A stretch of 64,000 nt of DNA from Phytophthora sp. 'mugwort' (taxonomy: Eukaryota > Oomycota > Peronosporomycetes > Peronosporales > Peronosporaceae), in contig JAUCEF010000001.1 of assembly GCA_033558025.1 (NCBI GenBank), positions 1,240,001-1,304,000 on the forward strand. Reading direction: 5' to 3'. Under the pieces are notes generated by a model, which saw nothing but the letters and a program-made list of their open reading frames with translations, did no database searches and was not told the origin of the DNA. Below, piece after piece: positions 62,301 through 64,000 of this stretch (position 1 is its first letter; each line of letters opens with the position of its first letter). The position numbers were made by a program, and so were the translations under genes.

Positions 62301-64000
62301 CGAGAAGCTTGAGCACGGATATCAAGACAAAATAGCTCGCTGAGGTGACATCAAATGGGCGTTTAGTGTACAACCGCAGCAACTGCAGCAGCAATTCCAG
62401 TTTCTCAATCGCTGACGAATAGAGAACAGAGATACCAGCCACAATCGTCTGAGCAGCAGCTTTTTCAATCTCTTCAGTCAGTTTTGCTTTGGAAGCTTCC
62501 GATTCTTCACCGATACGTGCGATGGCTTCAAGTTCTCCTCGTAGATCAGCTACCAATTTACATGACACGCCCAATTCTGTAGCAGGATCCTTCACGTCGT
62601 GACGCTCAATGCTCGCCAAGTTGGCGCTAATGATTCCCAGAATGTGTACACAACCATCACAAGCAACTTTTGCAGTCGCATCATCTTCAAAAGTAATGCA
62701 TTGAGCATGGAATCGCTGTAGAATACCCAGCAGCAAGGAAAAGACATCCCTGCTCGGCTGTCGGCAGAATGGTTCCTCAAACTGATCAAAGGACTTCACA
62801 GATGACGTGAAGGAGCTCGCCCGCTCTGACTGAAGCTGGTATAAATCGCAGATTTGGCGGATAATTGTGGTACCAAGTTCACTCAATGATTCCGATTGCT
62901 GAGTGGCATTTCCGCTCGCAATCGAGTCTACTTCGCTAGTCAAACCTTCTGAGGTCGCCTGGTCCACAGATGGCAAACATTCGTCTCGGACTCCATTTCT
63001 GCAGACTGTACACACTTTCGCGGACCCTTTGTTGACAAAAAAGCACTTAGAGCAAGCCCATTCCTCGACGGGATGCAAGCAAGGGTCGATCCAGACTGCG
63101 TGCGCACAATGATTCGACCCGGGACACGACACTTTTAGCTCCAGCATCCGCACGTCTTTCACATCAACCTCAAACGGCTGGATTTCATGTGTTTCACAGA
63201 TCTGTTTGGAATGCCACAACAATTTATCATCACCAAATATCTGAAACACCAAAGAGACGCCACGATTCTGAAGAATTTCATTGCGTGTATCGTCATTGAT
63301 GGCCACAGCACCGCTGATCATGTGGTACGCTTCAGACAAGTCGTACATCACATAGGCATCACCATGCGATGGCGGGTGTGTCGACACGCAGCGCTTCTTA
63401 GCCTCCCCATTAATGTGAATCGACGTGCTGCCGGTAGCTTGTGCATTTCCCGACGTGGTATTTAAATCTCCGTTGCTCGCATACCCCAATTGACTTCCCT
63501 TCCCTAAAGTACCGTACCCAACTGAAAAATGATATTCTTTCATGCTTGATAGGAACAGGGGGTCAATATCTGCCGGGCTAGAGCTGGTACAATCCCACTT
63601 GGTGACTCCCAGCAAGGTAATTACTTTCCCAGAGCCATAGAACGACACAGCAGGATGTACTTTATGACCAGCAAGATCAGTAAACACCACTCCATACTCC
63701 GTATCATTGATTTTGTAGGCTAAAGTGCCTTCGCCCATGTCAACATCGATTTGAATGGTATCACCAGGATGGACTCTCCCAATCGTTCGGTCAAGCTTGC
63801 GTCCTCGAGCGTACAGGTTGCCATTATAACCTCGCAGCATCCAGAGACTAGGGGATGAATCATAGCCATTCACAGTCACTGGAAGGATACAAGCTCCAAA
63901 ACAAGTCATTTCGTCGTCCTGTGTATCCGTATCAAGACGGAATGTCCACGAAGCTTTTCCAGAAGATATCCCACAATTCACTGCTGCATACTGATAACTC
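50395..64000 (-). CDS. Giant HECT-type E3 ubiquitin ligase (5' end beyond the window)
   Basis: An unbroken frame of more than 4,530 codons with no intron. It stays open through 63981 (a GTG codon, not a start) to the window edge, so the true start lies outside. Numbered from 63981: a SPRY-like domain (1-125); a RanBP2-type zinc finger with C310, C313, C324 and C327; a second SPRY-like domain (about 1000-1170, IGWMPSIGAVWVKGRRFDYG); a LamG/concanavalin-like fold (about 1960-2120, FTMEMWLFPTELMG to FKGSIAEVRIWRVA); two UBA domains (about 2957-2995, LAAMGFEFDLCMAALEHS; 3027-3073); a UIM (DEALSRAIALSIEES, about 3435-3450); and two CUB-like beta modules with a HPY motif (about 3548-3640 and 3853-3960). 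Last is the HECT domain (about 4140-4528) with VKFRGEEGVDWGGVYREG and catalytic Cys4495 in LPVAHTCFFSVELPPY. UBA plus UIM suggest it reads ubiquitin chains. HECTD4 is a possible relative, not settled. Confidence 0.93.
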   Translation of the reverse strand, partial: SYQYAAVNCGISSGKASWTFRLDTDTQDDEMTCFGACILPVTVNGYDSSPSLWMLRGYNGNLYARGRKLDRTIGRVHPGDTIQIDVDMGEGTLAYKINDTEYGVVFTDLAGHKVHPAVSFYGSGKVITLLGVTKWDCTSSSPADIDPLFLSSMKEYHFSVGYGTLGKGSQLGYASNGDLNTTSGNAQATGSTSIHINGEAKKRCVSTHPPSHGDAYVMYDLSEAYHMISGAVAINDDTRNEILQNRGVSLVFQIFGDDKLLWHSKQICETHEIQPFEVDVKDVRMLELKVSCPGSNHCAHAVWIDPCLHPVEEWACSKCFFVNKGSAKVCTVCRNGVRDECLPSVDQATSEGLTSEVDSIASGNATQQSESLSELGTTIIRQICDLYQLQSERASSFTSSVKSFDQFEEPFCRQPSRDVFSLLLGILQRFHAQCITFEDDATAKVACDGCVHILGIISANLASIERHDVKDPATELGVSCKLVADLRGELEAIARIGEESEASKAKLTEEIEKAAAQTIVAGISVLYSSAIEKLELLLQLLRLYTKRPFDVTSASYFVLISVLKLLATPGPDGILTFMPFMAAEVTKSRGASFKASEEVPWLSAVTEIVKLIMQVVVNAHQKQLATDIEARSPSSTLICDGLPDVAIHLLKTYQLYLLSEAVELTKTNTNENDPTNPRDTNEVRAMLQRRQQVQDATIHFGFLSLNAYRDMVDSIVAFQADESFLLSQTAAARQASVRTYKLPLLSEVLPWFVSCLCLLRRQTWLARPILPAVVRLLEALDHYCSESQMVSKSAHRFQQLESHQKARLIESQEVERAAALARDPSFRSHTSKRLYNVFHQLYTGEKDHFEGQIGFQFEATSSFNIVALGRSVNPNRHGGRLTREHTIRLWEEGSQLLVAQATVGGSSKKDALGYALEMLPSPAKMTQGKLYRLTTQEFANGGDPWYKKENLPDEEYDESFIKILRDCYASGSVGFPGSQNMLGAAYGVPTFMVQDETPLASLPRFVPPHGCLSLRFNTKKKLNSVCISHTGTSAYVKDGTDTWRTCLLRTAFLHGLHSVDFALKCSRAGGTVSGHICIGVDWRQARGMKLVTSQRSAYETFVGETPTSIGWMPSIGAVWVKGRRFDYGPKLTVVTGDIFTVIIDYDLQLISFAYNGENMGVAVGPEEFAPLGTTMVELPRVVTAGVSLYGARDVVQVRPSGIAKSTLRIHWLFDLHNSLASLAGRIASTLIAGHPVDGVEEELLPWLQSPLLSGGIAESSAALDQSWSLRWSDALQAECIRYSSLDQAAGAGVLAGLSKDAPSNAADDAALRTRGSRGRLEASEVGRQRDPLFWGNWTADMTERGTVQLILSWLEKHCPDRTFLSRLGRFPSCERWMCAALILHAPSHVLQEVQAIAAGAGASAAGEVVEAEFFLAHAELTPSDDLIRVWKRIIILRHWLIKTRQEYRAKEADEPSLNDQKQGDSSSNKEDQEVVTAMKDQRDGATAAKRVSDDINLEHSVVVPRTFDDLVKQVIQRAEFLCKLAPPSEEVERLKGDSQLALFNLAEKWSAQTTPPSLQPMLERWKTLGEVDSSKWSGIVDVLRAQHRWRARRASIQGLAMPISAVPSSTSPQPTGNDGNGDIEGVEDLLVSKKYDYTNSFSAMMKACELYIRDGTGAPPEVLALLLERRQRRSDSRLFGLQAMKSIISLLSYDSAVHNALIFLRPAMRGFTESEKESRELNDVQVVAETFRATVRHHYLKGLEGCNRQTIESVQSAFCELYTHLAQLLGGSSGYTVSDPQLKQTILCAWSLDFEPRDHQFLLDTGMLSKLQDIFSISSVLREALADNKRSSCRGLPRSSKCEYSSINWHPLSEEFVQQGLLRSGYMTKRDVIRLLRRAPHYACPADWWTKNKLEVETTQDSIPLTARHTASSLSLLYADMLAGLQRKLLGPPPRTPTSKVLLFGAKITSATGRGVQASMTPKTDEISYVEMPALGEVKDFTMEMWLFPTELMGCQALRCDNGVQSCSVYLELIGRHVQLSIPGNFPREQLFTSYQFRTFEWTHCAVVYDATERCAQLIVNGVLVGTMAFDRVGNSVNFRASRLGCWMSGVDAQGAALTNISAQRKFKGSIAEVRIWRVARTWHDIQNDFQRRIPLGKRSTASCLANSHVFQDLIGLWHLTEGEGICGYDSAPALKAATELTEERGYNLIISHCRWIPTSIPVFGNEALDNMSANEWSRIVACIRSFQRKVRSWLMTQFHESVRLSKLICEHDEAIANQKLSHDDDDVDLSDSDEAYIRGSHKDREFGTGSPHAMDATRNKLIAQWSACTDDQMILRKQTRRCAWVVFRFLAATGISGAYERREGEAKSVAAVAKLKRKQRLQKTGSSGIVTLLVVGEPGAEATRASSVGFTEEDAAARTAEAASDAAKSAATNRELEEPVLQTLWFSKEFHRKVFEVLEKELIQGKSLTEEAEGLTRAQRMLRSVSTPVQKRGASLRQYPSDVAQGKSGFVNIHHAPSDLTGDSEVLEPLEVETHLFGVLLFLLSQSQQSPAITYLVRPHMLRGLLELLRLASPRSQRVVKLLLRRICCSGSVKPSDVGAILGSESVLIDLLLDQVAESVCSTAAPMATHAVNVPASNAFVGGNADRESSIGSTESLSNPIGFRSGQISLVLASESVALLRRLLMEKQWQQGIADNLCSTIRKISPILARKKPGSLPRENATTSADPSDIRFRAAIIRAVGALCVLGSHSDCIRIGGKVVVAAQGADGSGGDINTDDSGQSVSATLIEMNSQASTVRVVFHPTSSELDFDPGHNVQDVKLSSLSPTEEVCLPPKAIPLTVDMMPVILELASLDETSVLKDFDSLWRMQIRSRALLALEALVRHSLDVTKHFAHDVLAQNLLRFALTPIRLNSFLSLPLLQERGRMILCRLIESSTPLGVAMFHGLKEPTIPAFLSSETTSSTAAGALEANDDPAEEETEAHRVRRGFASTLAAMGFEFDLCMAALEHSRDDPNLAVEWLMGDGAATYQERQEAQRLARASIAAHELAEGAEGAPGLTLEAKATELQNISGMPYCLAFCALELSNSDPNRAMEWLMEYGGKYAEKFDSLDLLTDSFSAAKTVVLEDRAAMEEIDQPDPLVMTSGRQDAIAAEYFGSAASTRMAELAYAPNVDAMAVTLAPILAPGPAKPNTETTVARDASMTAFSPLDPEYLTPNVLLTVTSDVGPVQRLSTSGRTGIYRRYSPDDGVLLTFLNTESGAYEDEWHFPRDLRRIVRIYDEPLKSVKSIHRVALRTENALSTYYARRAITALLCAFDSVGRSTSTASASVQDEALEDKRAAVSASFSGAILSVIGGPRQFVSLLKMVAASEMNSIQHTEGEAKSTFTSRTSTEKDKSTTADTTEQPLSLLTGLQAITLRMLHDEAQTEKFATSEWNASCSRMGEISSDKIIEPSVPGVPEYDEDEDEALSRAIALSIEESRPSPGSLATTAKNIAERRRDDWLDEERKCEDTSKLMRTRRQPSDTEAQEVANAYLGGGVDDHDGLLSSVLVKECVSHFVESTRMAGDGTGEVQEFQSLHPYFGRCEYARAVSIDSSYRCLRIVFDHRCRLGPKAKLTFFADHECEDRIGVLDQTTTTSGHLIPDLIIHSHQFWFRFTASEENVTKDHGYGYRFQVKPMANIRWTNESEVLASPSLEWACWVLELLLNNATELVAHGAVHNRKIYGALVRYLRSPGAPFKGRVVRLLQQLLHQPELFPAAQVPELDALDSIARLALTRAEVDRASGKVFLSAHLLQLVELSMMISSASSVFESKRDSARSKPLLTAPFELPVPFERKHVRDSLNDVSDLTRFLTGQSTRLPQHILVAIWLEVYGSSTVIETSHPYTPGTQLSGVVAFEGAQVLRITFDSRCSLAPGHGQGMSRLELATYRLVVRENGAAETIKEIRSNRTYAGESEWPEAPISHDGNNLEYTFHADENAGAHFGFAATVNALGIPRERQLARATVHDMEQLLQKLLVRQTDPDESMEREHWTQEMDLQLVDWVNNHVESAASLSPATTASTRHSVELQPADIKLNQTLDGLRCSQLLSLSLESLQLRFALLKYLNRSLQHCLSLLDLRDTKSPWTIAHRLRQLSHCIFFDVKSALVEAAIEATNVPGETSGGSQQQQTARITLDRMQALESRDDRELEPSVSECFFAQAFRQLHLVDPVLLRRQIDSKGRLFSVKFRGEEGVDWGGVYREGATSIVDDLFSPHFSLFVLCPNGQHDTGNNRGMYLPNPKCTSPVAIQMFAFVGQLVGISLRTHGDFPFMLPSLVWKQLLGQPLTRADLEDTDAMFIQMLDGIANCENDGISTEDEFATAFAGLELRFTASSCTGEEIELIPGGRHVTVGFYNRLEYCRLAEGARLEECSAQVAAMARGFATLFPRRVLTLLTWQELEILACGSPRIDLELWQRHTRYDGYAEDDVTVQLFWEALGEFSDEQRADFVRFAWGRSRLPRGKWSQPFKLSKKGGRDAIRSLPVAHTCFFSVELPPYTSRKTMRSMLLATITFGLGGILMA

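Overview
The window looks like a piece of an oomycete nuclear genome (Peronosporales, most likely Phytophthora or a close relative). The evidence is short introns of 65-84 nt in compact protein-coding genes, Inr-like TCATTT(T) promoter motifs about 30 nt before start codons, a broken RXLR-WY effector gene, and oomycete-type transposase families (piggyBac with its N-terminal PGK/VDYFVG domain, hAT, PIF/Harbinger, and Ty1/copia and Ty3/gypsy elements). No prokaryotic operon, rRNA or CRISPR array is visible.

Layout. Positions 1-28,330 are repeat-rich and gene-poor: a hAT-like remnant (1.9-2.95 kb), a PIF/Harbinger element with its plus-strand accessory gene and minus-strand transposase (4.25-6.65 kb), an RXLR effector pseudogene (8.48-9.47 kb, minus), a gypsy pol remnant (10.55-12.4 kb), a transposon-like gene of DUF7869 type broken by frameshifts (13.2-15.3 kb), a copia RT/RNase H remnant with a tRNA-like SINE in it (16.1-18.25 kb, minus), a gypsy gag-protease remnant (18.9-21.2 kb) and a piggyBac region (22.27-28.33 kb, minus) that encloses a hAT transposase on the other strand. 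Positions 28.8-34.83 kb are a compact conserved gene island: a peroxisomal (SKL-ended) enoyl-CoA hydratase/isomerase; a five-intron coiled-coil gene of unknown role; a divergently transcribed probable U11/U12-59K (PDCD7) minor-spliceosome protein; and eIF2A. Repeats return from 34.9 to 48.9 kb: a perfect hairpin, a MITE-like element, another hAT-like remnant, a complete copia retrotransposon with two LTRs and a TGCTG target duplication (38,047-44,622), a second Harbinger element and a TA-flanked pogo-like element. The second gene island, 49.07-64.0 kb, has a four-exon gene for a shortened AMP-binding (acyl-CoA synthetase-like) protein and, converging on it, an intronless giant HECT ubiquitin ligase of more than 4,500 codons that runs off the right edge.

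The layout matches the two-speed oomycete genome: tight housekeeping islands with gaps of 110-180 bp between genes, separated by decayed nested transposons in which the only effector-like gene sits. The features most worth following are the minor-spliceosome candidate, the copia primer site that looks like a half-tRNA initiator-Met site and contains the gag start codon, the motif ATACACGATAA repeated around the piggyBac region, the TA-flanked pogo-like element with repeated TIR motifs, and the silent-if-retained introns of the coiled-coil gene.
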